DNA of 41,094 nucleotides. Source: Lutibacter sp. (GTDB lineage Bacteria > Bacteroidota > Bacteroidia > Flavobacteriales > Flavobacteriaceae). Below are positions 34,898 through 41,094 of this stretch, one piece after another. The stretch is taken from contig DPCK01000010.1 of assembly GCA_003516285.1 (NCBI GenBank), positions 1 to 41,094 on the forward strand. The letters are read 5' to 3'. The notes beneath the pieces are model-generated. The model was not told where the DNA came from. It made no database searches and saw only the letters and a program-made list of their open reading frames with translations. Made by a program: the position numbers and the translations under genes. Position 1 is the stretch's first letter. Every line of letters begins with the position of its first letter.

Positions 34898-36094
34898 ATG
34901 ATGTTAAATATAATTGGAGGAAGTTATATTGAGAATTGTGTCGATCCATTTTCAAGTGAGCTCTACGGCTCTGGACTAAGAGCTTCTGCGGCATTATCCA
35001 ATAAAGGTTTTAAAATTAACTTCCAAAGTTGTATCTGTGAAAAGTTTAAGGGTTTAGCATTATTAAAAAGTAAAACTTTTGGATATTCATGCAATTATAC
35101 CATAATTCCGCAGACCGTAGAATTTGACTATTATCACCCATTATCTGTTCCGATTTCAAGTTTTAATCAAGTATCTAAAATTTGCAGTATAGACAATAAT
35201 AGAGAAGGTGATTTCCTATATTATGGAATGGCAGAATCCAATGCTCAAATTAATGGCAATTATGTTGTTTATGACCCGCAAAATCACATAAATTTTAAAG
35301 ATACGGGATCTACTTCGAAACATTTAGCAGTTATCTTGAATAAAAACGAGGCATTACTACTTTCTAAAGGTGGAAGCGATGATTTGACAACAATAGGCAA
35401 AAATCTATTAATTTCAGAGAATGCTGATGTAATTGTAATTAAAAATGGAGTTCATGGAGCCTTAGTTTTTGAAAACCATGAAATTTTTGAAATTCCAGTA
35501 TTTTATACGAATTATGTTTGGCCAATTGGGTCTGGAGATATTTTCTCAGCTGTATTTGCTTGGAAATGGATCATAGAAAAAGAGTCAGCTTTTAACGCTG
35601 CATTTTATGCGTCTAAGAATACTGCACAATATTGTCTGTCAAAACATTTACCAGTAGTATTAGATCCCCAAGGCTCATTGCACCCTTTAGAAATAAAAAG
35701 TAGGACTAAAAGTATTTATTTGGCAGGACCATTTTTCTCTATATCGGAAAGATGGCTTATTAACGAATTAAGAAATATTCTAATTAATTTCGGTAATAAA
35801 GTATTTTCACCTTTTCATGATGTGGGGATAATCCATTCAGGGTACATAAATGAACAAGCAACAAATATTGCCTCTAAAGATTTGGAGGGCATAATAAAAT
35901 GTGATACCGTTTTAGCAGTGATTAATGGTCTCGATGTGGGTACTTTTTTTGAAATTGGATATGCAAAATCTCTCAATAAAAAAGTTGTAATCTTAGCTCA
36001 AGATATTAAGGAAAAAGATTTAACTATGCTTATTGGGACAGAATGTGAAATTACAGATGATTTTTCAACTGCTATTTATAAAGCTTCATGGTAA
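34898..36094 (+). CDS. PfkB-type kinase fused to nucleoside 2-deoxyribosyltransferase-like domain
   Basis: A 398-residue fusion. The N-terminal 260 residues have the PfkB sugar/nucleoside kinase layout: IIGGSYIENCVDPFSSE near the start, INKNEALLLS (about 146-155), and the catalytic region WPIGSGDIFSAVFA (D214). The C-terminal part (about 270-398) resembles nucleoside 2-deoxyribosyltransferases: SIYLAGPFFS (about 273-282), CDTVLAVINGLDVGTFFEIGYA with E352 as catalytic glutamate, and KKVVILAQDI. Together they could make or break a nucleoside bond and phosphorylate the product. The PurA-like gene overlaps its stop by 7 bases. Function in phage defence or nucleotide modification is inference. Confidence 0.8.
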   Translation: MMLNIIGGSYIENCVDPFSSELYGSGLRASAALSNKGFKINFQSCICEKFKGLALLKSKTFGYSCNYTIIPQTVEFDYYHPLSVPISSFNQVSKICSIDNNREGDFLYYGMAESNAQINGNYVVYDPQNHINFKDTGSTSKHLAVILNKNEALLLSKGGSDDLTTIGKNLLISENADVIVIKNGVHGALVFENHEIFEIPVFYTNYVWPIGSGDIFSAVFAWKWIIEKESAFNAAFYASKNTAQYCLSKHLPVVLDPQGSLHPLEIKSRTKSIYLAGPFFSISERWLINELRNILINFGNKVFSPFHDVGIIHSGYINEQATNIASKDLEGIIKCDTVLAVINGLDVGTFFEIGYAKSLNKKVVILAQDIKEKDLTMLIGTECEITDDFSTAIYKASW

Positions 36095-37275
36095 GGAAAA
36101 ATGCACTGATAGTTGTTGGACTTGGTTACGGCGATGAAGGAAAAGGTTTGACCACTGATTTTTTATGTTTAAATAATTCAAAATCACTTGTGATCAGATA
36201 TAACGGAGGCCATCAGGCTGGACACTGTGTAACAACAAAAGATGGTAAAAAACATATTTTTTCAAATTTTGGAGCTGGTTCATTTAGAAATATTCCAACT
36301 TATTGGTCAAGCTATTGCACATTCGAACCGACATCTTTTTTAGAAGAACTCTATCAACTAAATTTTGAACCCAAAATTTATATAGATAAAAATTGCCCTA
36401 TAACAACTCATTATGACGTCCTCTATAATAGGGCAATTGAAACTACAAAAGGTAATAAAAGAGATGGAAGTTGTGGTGTTGGGTTTGGGGCAACTATTAA
36501 TCGTCAAAAAACATCCGAAGTTGCATTATTTTTTAGTGATATTCTAAAAATAGAAGTTCTTCAACAAAAATTAAAAGATATAAGAGAATACTATAAAACA
36601 AAAATGAACTTAGAAACAGCATTTGAGTTTGACTCATTTTCTCATGATGAAGAAGACTTGTTATATATTAATTCCGTTAATAAATTATATAACCTTATAT
36701 CTAGAAATATTATAGTTCCAATTTTTGAAAAGGAAGTTTTTTCAGAAATTATGGAATGGAATACTTTTATTTTTGAAGGAGCGCAAGGTATTCTTCTAGA
36801 TCAAAATTTTGGTATAAATCCTCACATTACCAAAAGTAATACAACATCAAAAAATGCATTAAATATCATTGCTCGACAAACTGGCATAAACTTCGTAATC
36901 GAAATATTTTATGTTACTCGAGCATATCAAACACGTCACGGAGCCGGCCCGTTCAGGCTGAAAAGTCAGCACTTTGTTTTAATAAATAATGAGGGCGAAA
37001 CAAATCTGACGAATGAATATCAAGGTGAATTCAGAACTAATTATTTGGATATTGACATGTTGAATTATGCATTAATATGTGATAATACTTTGTCGAAAGG
37101 TATTACTAAAAACTTATTCATTACATGCCTCGACCACTTCAATAGTGAGGATATAATTGTTTTTAAGAACCATAAAAAAGTAAAAATAAACTATAGAGAA
37201 TTAGCCAATGAACTTTTATGTGATTTTAAGGATGTAAAGTATAGTTTTAGTAATTTTGCAGAGTTTTTAATTTAA
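36088..37275 (+). CDS. Divergent adenylosuccinate synthetase paralogue
   Basis: The 395 residues keep the main PurA motifs: YGDEGKG (14-20), RYNGGHQAGH (37-46, with the catalytic histidine), VGFGATINRQK for the phosphate loop, FEGAQGILLDQNFGINPHITKSNTTS for IMP and the switch region, and TRAYQTRHGAGPFR. The guanine-specificity TKLD of PurA is replaced by TCLD (within FITCLDHF), and the chain is about 35 residues shorter than housekeeping PurA. That suggests a changed nucleotide or substrate. It works next to a kinase-deoxyribosyltransferase fusion, so I read it as part of an accessory pathway to a modified or signalling nucleotide (inference), not as central purine synthesis. Confidence 0.85.
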   Translation: MVRKNALIVVGLGYGDEGKGLTTDFLCLNNSKSLVIRYNGGHQAGHCVTTKDGKKHIFSNFGAGSFRNIPTYWSSYCTFEPTSFLEELYQLNFEPKIYIDKNCPITTHYDVLYNRAIETTKGNKRDGSCGVGFGATINRQKTSEVALFFSDILKIEVLQQKLKDIREYYKTKMNLETAFEFDSFSHDEEDLLYINSVNKLYNLISRNIIVPIFEKEVFSEIMEWNTFIFEGAQGILLDQNFGINPHITKSNTTSKNALNIIARQTGINFVIEIFYVTRAYQTRHGAGPFRLKSQHFVLINNEGETNLTNEYQGEFRTNYLDIDMLNYALICDNTLSKGITKNLFITCLDHFNSEDIIVFKNHKKVKINYRELANELLCDFKDVKYSFSNFAEFLI

Positions 37276-37301
37276 TAATTATGAGAATATAATTTAACAT
37301 C

Positions 37302-37434
37302 ACTAAGTTGTTTAAAATTTATGCTCAAATCGGATTTAGTACAAACTGACAAACATTCAATAGAAATATTGCTATGGTGGAAAAATCTTTGATCAATAAG
37401 TCGCGCAAATAATAATACAAAAACCGTAATGTAC
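37302..37434 (+). repeat. Boundary repeat of the ATTTATGCTC family, degenerate end
   Basis: It shares AAATTTATGCTCAAATCGGATTTA (in part), CTGACAAACATTCAATA and ATTGCTATGGTGGAAAAATC with the other copies and holds the same central AAAAATC/GAT stem. Its right end is CCGTAATGTAC (about 37424-37434), lacking the GTT core. It lies about 9 bases before the next gene. Confidence 0.7.
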
Positions 37435-37442
37435 AATTAGAA

Positions 37443-37901
37443 ATGAAAAATAATAGAGGGTTTATTGAGTTAAAAAGTGTTTCAGATTATTGGGAAAAGC
37501 TTCTTTTTGACTACCAAGTTTTAAAGAAAAATCCTGAAAATTCATATTACGGATTTAATTTCTTTGTTACAGCATATCATTTATTAGATTGGATTTTCGA
37601 GGGGAAATACTCAGACGAGAGAACAGAATTAAACAAAACTCCAGCTTTAAAAATATGCAATCATATTGCAAACGGAGTAAAACATTTTGAACCTAACAGA
37701 CATGGATCAGTTAAAGAAATAAATAAATTAAGAGTTTATGAAGAGGGAGTGTTTGAGGAAGGAGTATTTGAAAGTCCAATAATGATTCAACTTGGAGATG
37801 AATTTAGACCGCAATTAGGCGAGTTCATTTCAATTACTGAATTTTCTGATTATGTAATCGATTTTTGGAAAAATGAATTAAATAATAGGAATCTGATATA
37901 A
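37443..37901 (+). CDS. Unknown helical protein
   Basis: The 152-residue protein has an all-helical first half, YYGFNFFVTAYHLLDWIFEGK (about 35-55), and then ICNHIANGVKHFEPNRH (about 71-87). This pattern recurs in a family of small proteins of unknown role that I have seen in accessory regions. A HEPN-like helical bundle is possible, but the R-x4-H nuclease motif is not present, so I do not claim it. EEGVFEEGVFE (about 99-109) is a short direct repeat. It is the only gene between two boundary repeats. Confidence 0.65.
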   Translation: MKNNRGFIELKSVSDYWEKLLFDYQVLKKNPENSYYGFNFFVTAYHLLDWIFEGKYSDERTELNKTPALKICNHIANGVKHFEPNRHGSVKEINKLRVYEEGVFEEGVFESPIMIQLGDEFRPQLGEFISITEFSDYVIDFWKNELNNRNLI

Positions 37902-37915
37902 ACTGTACACAACAT

Positions 37916-38075
37916 CTTAGAAAATTTTGCTTACATTTAAACTAAATAACGAATTGACAAACATTTAATTAACGATTTGTCACGTACAAGCAAAAAAGAA
38001 ACCATTTTATGGCACAAAGCCAACCCTATTTGGGTGGAATGTAGCCATTTTGTGGTAGGTATAAACACGTTAGCT
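37916..38075 (+). repeat. Boundary repeat, copy B of a long near-identical pair
   Basis: About 150 bases of this spacer (37926-38075) match 25970-26121 with few differences. It ends with GTTAGCT (38069-38075), 52 bases before the next gene. TGTACACAAC at the left and GTTAGCTGTAAT at the right are imperfectly complementary, as the ends of a folded cassette site would be. Confidence 0.75.
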
Positions 38076-38127
38076 GTAATTATGGACATCAACAAAGCAA
38101 CGTAACTACATTTAAAGACAAACAATT

Positions 38128-38805
38128 ATGATTTACATTTTACCGACAAAGCGAGGAATGGGAGTTGAAATTTGGGGTACTTATGACGACCTCACAAACT
38201 TCTATGAAGTAATAGGTAAATTCTGGAATGACGAAAAGTATTTAAACAAAAAAGGTTTTGAAAATAGAGATAAACTGATTAGTAGTTTTTCCTATGAAAT
38301 TAGGAAAGCAAAAGAAAGCAGTAGATTAAAAAGAAAGACCAGCCATTTTTCACCAGACGAACAAGAATATTTCGGATGCCAACTTTCTTGGGTTCATTTA
38401 CTTTTTTCGTTGACAGCAATCAAGTTCAATATGCGATACTATGAAACAAATAAGTTTGACATTGCACAAATACTACTTATTGAATTTTGGTTAGAAAAAG
38501 CAATGAAAAGCTTTGATAAAGTTACTGCAATGACACTTATCGGCTTTATTGAAGATGGACTTTATGGTGCAAACAACTATATCTATCAATATATGCGAAG
38601 CATAAATTTAGATTACTATACGCTTGGCGGCGGTAAACCAGCTTTTAAAAAACTACCTGACTTATTGAAAAAGGGCGTTTTTTTTACTAATGAATACAAG
38701 GAGTATGAAAAGTATTTACAGAAGGAGGCAAAGCGATTAAGTTGCGAAATTACAGACCTGGAATTAAGTGACGACAACATAGATTATGAAAAAATAAAGT
38801 GGTAA
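38128..38805 (+). CDS. DUF6904-like protein
   Basis: The 225 residues open with YILPTKRGMGVEIWGTYDDLTNFYEVIGKFW (3-33), which matches my memory of DUF6904. A helical body follows with FSPDEQEYFGCQLSWVHLLFSLTAIKFNMRYYETNK (about 75-110) and IEFWLEKAMKSF. The family has no known function. It is the last gene of the cassette-like array. No boundary repeat follows it, so the end of the array is either here or lost. Confidence 0.65.
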   Translation: MIYILPTKRGMGVEIWGTYDDLTNFYEVIGKFWNDEKYLNKKGFENRDKLISSFSYEIRKAKESSRLKRKTSHFSPDEQEYFGCQLSWVHLLFSLTAIKFNMRYYETNKFDIAQILLIEFWLEKAMKSFDKVTAMTLIGFIEDGLYGANNYIYQYMRSINLDYYTLGGGKPAFKKLPDLLKKGVFFTNEYKEYEKYLQKEAKRLSCEITDLELSDDNIDYEKIKW

Positions 38806-39108
38806 CTAAATTACTTTAAGAAAATGAAACTTAGCAAAGACAATTATGTTCTACTCAAAAAAATAAATGATAAAGAACCTCTTTAACCGACAATTCCAAG
38901 TCATATAAAGATTGTAGTTTATCCTTGGATATTCCGGAGCATACTGACCCCTCATTGTAAAGCATCAGCACTTGGTAACTCCGGTTAACAATAGTGGAAT
39001 ATAGGGTGTTGATCTTTCAAAAGTGGCACCATTCAAACCGATATCACTGGCACAATTTGATCCGATATATCCAACAAAATGGCATAATATTAAAATATAA
39101 AACTACTC
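38806..39108. other. Spacer with short gene debris
   Basis: I see no intact gene. A 20-codon frame begins at 38824 (MKLSKDNYVLLKKINDKEPL) and resembles the start of a longer gene that has been lost. The rest is a patchwork with a likely insertion-sequence end at 39024-39068. Confidence 0.45.
39024..39068 (+). repeat. Tandem TGGCAC repeats, IS21-like end remnant
   Basis: Two 21-base units start at 39024 and 39048. Both run TGGCAC-x-ATT to CCGATAT with five differences. Multiple short terminal repeats of this type are typical of IS21-family ends in Bacteroidetes. No transposase is beside them, so this would be a remnant. Confidence 0.4.
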
Positions 39109-40374
39109 TTAACCTACTGTCTCACTATTTTTTAGGTCGTTTTCTTCTTTGTTCTTAGTTAAAACAAGTTTTAACGCATTCATATCATCGCTTACCTTTC
39201 GCTCGATGACTTTGGCATAAATTTGCGTTGTTGACAATTTTGTATGCCCTAAAAGCTTGGAAACTGTTTCGATTGGAACACCGTTTGTTAAAGTCACTGT
39301 TGTGGCAAATGTGTGGCGTGCCATATGAAATGTAAGGTTCTTTTTGATACCACAAGCTTCTGCAACATCTTTCAAATAGAAATTTAGTTTTTCGTTTGAT
39401 ATCAATGGAAATAACGTTTCTGAAATAATGGTCATTGGATGATTTTCATATTTATCAATCAATTCTTGTGCTTTATCTAATATTGGTATTTTTATGGGGG
39501 TTTTGGTTTTTTGACGTTTGGTAATAATCCAATTGCCGCCATCTATCCCTTTATGAATATTGTCTTTTGTTAATTGCATAATATCTATATAACTAATTCC
39601 TGTATAGCAGCTAAAAATGAATAAATCACAAACCCTTTGAAATCGCTCAATAGGGCAGTGGTACGTTTCTAAATTTGATAATTCATTTTCTGAAAGAAAT
39701 TCGCGATGGGTTTTTTCAAAAGTTGATTTCCATCTAATAAAAGGGTCTTTTTGTAACCATTCTAAATGATAGGCTAAAGTTATCATCTTTCGTAAGCGTT
39801 GAATATGTTTCATTACAGTATTTTGTCCAATTGCTTTTGGGTGGCCTTTTGGCCAATAGGAGTTTAAAAAACTTTCAAAATCACAAATAAATTTATAGTC
39901 TAATTGATTTAGATAAACATCTGTGGTTTTTCTTTTTTGTTCTATAAATTTTGAAATGTAGTTTTCCGTGATTCCAAAATTTCTAATTGTACCGGGGGCC
40001 AGGGTATTCTTAATTTTATTTGAATGGTATTCAATTAAGTTTTTAAGTGTTTTGTGATTTTCTCCTTCACCCAAAAAAGTTGATTTTATAAGTTGAGCCG
40101 TTACTAATTTTCCTTGATTATCCAAATCTTGACAAGTTTTGAATATTTTAGCTTTCACTTGATCCAGATATAAGTTCAGTAATCGAGCATCTTGACTGTT
40201 GCCTTTTGCCTTTGATTTTGATTTATCCCAGGAATCAATATTGATTTTACGCTTTAAACTTATGTTAGTGCGTTTTTGGTTTACAGTAACTCTTGCAAAA
40301 ATTTCTGCTTCGTTATTTTTTGCACGTGAGGCATTAATCCAAATAAGGATTGAAAAAGTTGAGGATGTCTTCAT
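39109..40374 (-). CDS. Tyrosine recombinase (element integrase)
   Basis: The 421-residue protein has a core-binding SAM-like domain (about 105-205) and a catalytic domain (about 230-400). H350 and R353 are in FHMARHT, H377 in LLGHTK and the nucleophile Y386 in QIYAKV. At the first catalytic arginine position the sequence is YTGISYIDI, giving serine (S261), as known for IntDOT-type enzymes of Bacteroidetes elements. It lies next to tRNA-Arg with the gene's 5' end facing the tRNA, so it most likely integrates the element into that gene. Short GTTGACC repeats upstream may be its arm sites. Confidence 0.9.
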   Translation of the reverse strand: MKTSSTFSILIWINASRAKNNEAEIFARVTVNQKRTNISLKRKINIDSWDKSKSKAKGNSQDARLLNLYLDQVKAKIFKTCQDLDNQGKLVTAQLIKSTFLGEGENHKTLKNLIEYHSNKIKNTLAPGTIRNFGITENYISKFIEQKRKTTDVYLNQLDYKFICDFESFLNSYWPKGHPKAIGQNTVMKHIQRLRKMITLAYHLEWLQKDPFIRWKSTFEKTHREFLSENELSNLETYHCPIERFQRVCDLFIFSCYTGISYIDIMQLTKDNIHKGIDGGNWIITKRQKTKTPIKIPILDKAQELIDKYENHPMTIISETLFPLISNEKLNFYLKDVAEACGIKKNLTFHMARHTFATTVTLTNGVPIETVSKLLGHTKLSTTQIYAKVIERKVSDDMNALKLVLTKNKEENDLKNSETVG

Positions 40375-40445
40375 AGTTGTCGTCTTTTTTAAGTTAAACT
40401 TTGTTTAAGACGAAAGTCAAATCAACTATGGTTTTTTGGTCTTTT

Positions 40446-40493
40446 GGTCAACATTGTTGACCGCGAAAATTTTTGTTGACCGATTTGTTGACC
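40446..40493 (+). promoter_or_regulatory. GTTGACC repeat cluster beside the integrase
   Basis: GGTCAAC (40446-40452) and GTTGACC (40456-40462) form an inverted pair with a three-base gap. Two more GTTGACC lie at 40475-40481 and 40487-40493. They are between the integrase start and the tRNA, where arm-type sites or an operator for the integrase gene would be. Confidence 0.7.
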
Positions 40494-40538
40494 AAATATA
40501 TGAAATTAAATCATACATTATGATGGTCTCAAAAATAA

Positions 40539-40572
40539 AAATCCTTGTAAAACATAAAGTTTACAAGGATTT
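40539..40572 (-). terminator. Intrinsic terminator of the tRNA-Arg gene
   Basis: AAATCCTTGTAAA (40539-40551) and TTTACAAGGATTT (40560-40572) are exact complements with an eight-base loop. On the minus strand it follows the tRNA and is succeeded by a T-rich run. Confidence 0.8.
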
Positions 40573-40593
40573 GGTTTTAAATGTACTAAACAT

Positions 40594-40670
40594 TGGTGAC
40601 CTCGACTGGATTCAAACCAGTAACCTCTTGAGCCGTAATCAAGTGCGCTATTCAGTTGCGCCACGAGGCC
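40594..40670 (-). tRNA. tRNA-Arg (anticodon ACG)
   Basis: The minus strand folds into a complete cloverleaf: acceptor GGCCTCG with CGAGGTC, D stem GCGC, anticodon stem CTTGA/TCAAG with loop TTACGGC (anticodon ACG), T stem ACTGG/CCAGT, discriminator A, then an encoded CCA (40594-40596). It is intact. Its 3' end points to the integrase gene, the usual arrangement for an integrative element using the tRNA 3' end as attachment site. Confidence 0.95.
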
Positions 40671-40705
40671 ATTTTGAGGGTGCAAATATACTGTTTTTTG
40701 CGTAT

Positions 40706-40855
40706 TTACAAACTATTTTTTGTAACAAAATATCGCCATCCAATAATCGCCATTTGCCATTTTTTGGCTTTTGCCATATCCAATCGCTTTTTGGTAAAGC
40801 TTGGAAGCAAAATCTTATTAAGATTGCCTAAAATTTTGAATAATTGTTTTTTCAT
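40706..40855 (-). CDS. Conserved-looking 49-aa basic protein
   Basis: The ATG at 40855 gives a 49-residue basic protein: MKKQLFKILGNLNKILLP, then SFTKKRLDMAKAKKWQMAIIGWR. I recall near-identical small proteins, sometimes labelled SsrA-binding by error, in many flavobacterial genomes, which supports a real gene and a flavobacterial host. The frame opens 11 codons earlier, but the KKQ start fits the homologues I remember. It stops 35 bases before the tRNA in the same direction, so it may be co-transcribed. It would be chromosomal DNA outside the element. Confidence 0.55.
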   Translation of the reverse strand: MKKQLFKILGNLNKILLPSFTKKRLDMAKAKKWQMAIIGWRYFVTKNSL

Positions 40856-41094
40856 AAAGCAAAAATAGGAATTTATAAAATATTTCAAAGCAAAGAAACT
40901 TGTTTTGGCCTGTTTGAAGTAAATAATTAAATGGTTTGTTTCTTAATTTGGTAAAAATGAGGGTCAAGAAGTCGTTAAGTCGCTTTTTTTGGATTTAAGA
41001 TCACTTTATCTGTATATGTCAAATGATTTTTTAATAAATAATTTTAGATAAAATCATTGGAAAATATATTTTGAACTCATTTAAACTTTTTTCT

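Noticed and set aside
36088..37275. Housekeeping purA
   Set aside because: It overlaps an accessory fusion gene, is short, and has TCLD instead of TKLD; the host's own purA should be elsewhere.
37443..37901. HEPN ribonuclease
   Set aside because: The helical layout is suggestive, but the R-x4-H catalytic motif is not seen.
37937..38125. Open frame of 62 aa on the minus strand
   Set aside because: It is inside the long boundary repeat shared with 25970-26121. A protein is unlikely, though the repeat itself is reported.
24913..38805. A standard class of integron with canonical attC sites
   Set aside because: The cores do not consistently match GTTRRRY and no IntI is present, so I report only an attC-like or cassette-like array.
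40436..40831. Plus-strand open frame across the tRNA
   Set aside because: It runs through the tRNA-Arg gene and terminator, so it is not a gene.

Overview
The window looks like part of an integrative mobile element of a Bacteroidota bacterium, probably Flavobacteriia. The basis is AT-rich DNA, a SusC/SusD pair, an RteC homologue, a Bacteroidetes-type tyrosine recombinase, a Bacteroidetes-style TAnnTTTG promoter element, and a small basic protein beside tRNA-Arg that I recall from flavobacterial genomes. The right edge is the likely insertion site. A complete minus-strand tRNA-Arg(ACG) (40594-40670) has its 3' end facing the integrase gene (39109-40374), with a cluster of GTTGACC repeats between them. 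The other end of the element is not visible.

Left edge (1-3.6 kb, minus strand): mobile-element maintenance genes, namely a DnaC/IstB-like ATPase, a Rep/DnaD-like winged-helix protein, an excisionase-type HTH protein and RteC. The intergenic DNA here is rich in palindromes and direct repeats.

Middle-left cargo (3.9-17.1 kb): a two-armed locus. One arm holds a large PLP-dependent acyl-CoA condensing enzyme fused to a GNAT/FemAB-like acyltransferase. Divergent from it are a small DUF7793-like protein and an AraC regulator with a PAS-like N-terminus. A compact operon follows: a MauE/DoxX redox membrane protein, a membrane-anchored periplasmic protein, and a small exported four-cysteine DUF6520-like protein. 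Convergent to that operon are SusC, SusD and an exported S9 prolyl-oligopeptidase. Together they suggest secretion or uptake and processing of an oxidised peptide or small molecule. This is inference.

Middle cargo (17.8-24.9 kb): two small XRE regulators, a short OB-fold-like remnant, then a tightly overlapping four-gene operon. Its genes are a protein with two GHKL ATPase modules and a histidine-kinase H-box, a receiver-domain protein, an unknown protein, and an Eco57I-like N6-adenine methyltransferase. It reads like a two-component relay built into a methyltransferase-based defence system and is one of the best candidates here for something undescribed.

Right cargo (24.9-38.8 kb): about eight one-function modules, all on the plus strand. 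They are separated by a family of roughly 130-160 bp imperfectly palindromic intergenic repeats. Most of these end in a GTT-containing core shortly upstream of the next gene, which resembles an integron cassette array. The modules carry: a SIR2-like protein; a 59-aa membrane protein with an LPO_1073/Vpar_1526-like protein; an HTH-ImmA/IrrE metallopeptidase with a partner; a ubiquitin-like protein with a DUF6791-ThiF E1 and DUF6527; a 2-TM protein; a nucleotide-metabolism operon (PfkB-deoxyribosyltransferase fusion plus a PurA paralogue); an unknown helical protein; and a DUF6904-like protein. An intact ISAs1-family insertion sequence with a perfect 10-bp target duplication, and a four-copy 81-bp minisatellite, sit after the ubiquitin-like cluster. 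All family names are from reading the sequence and memory; no database search was run.
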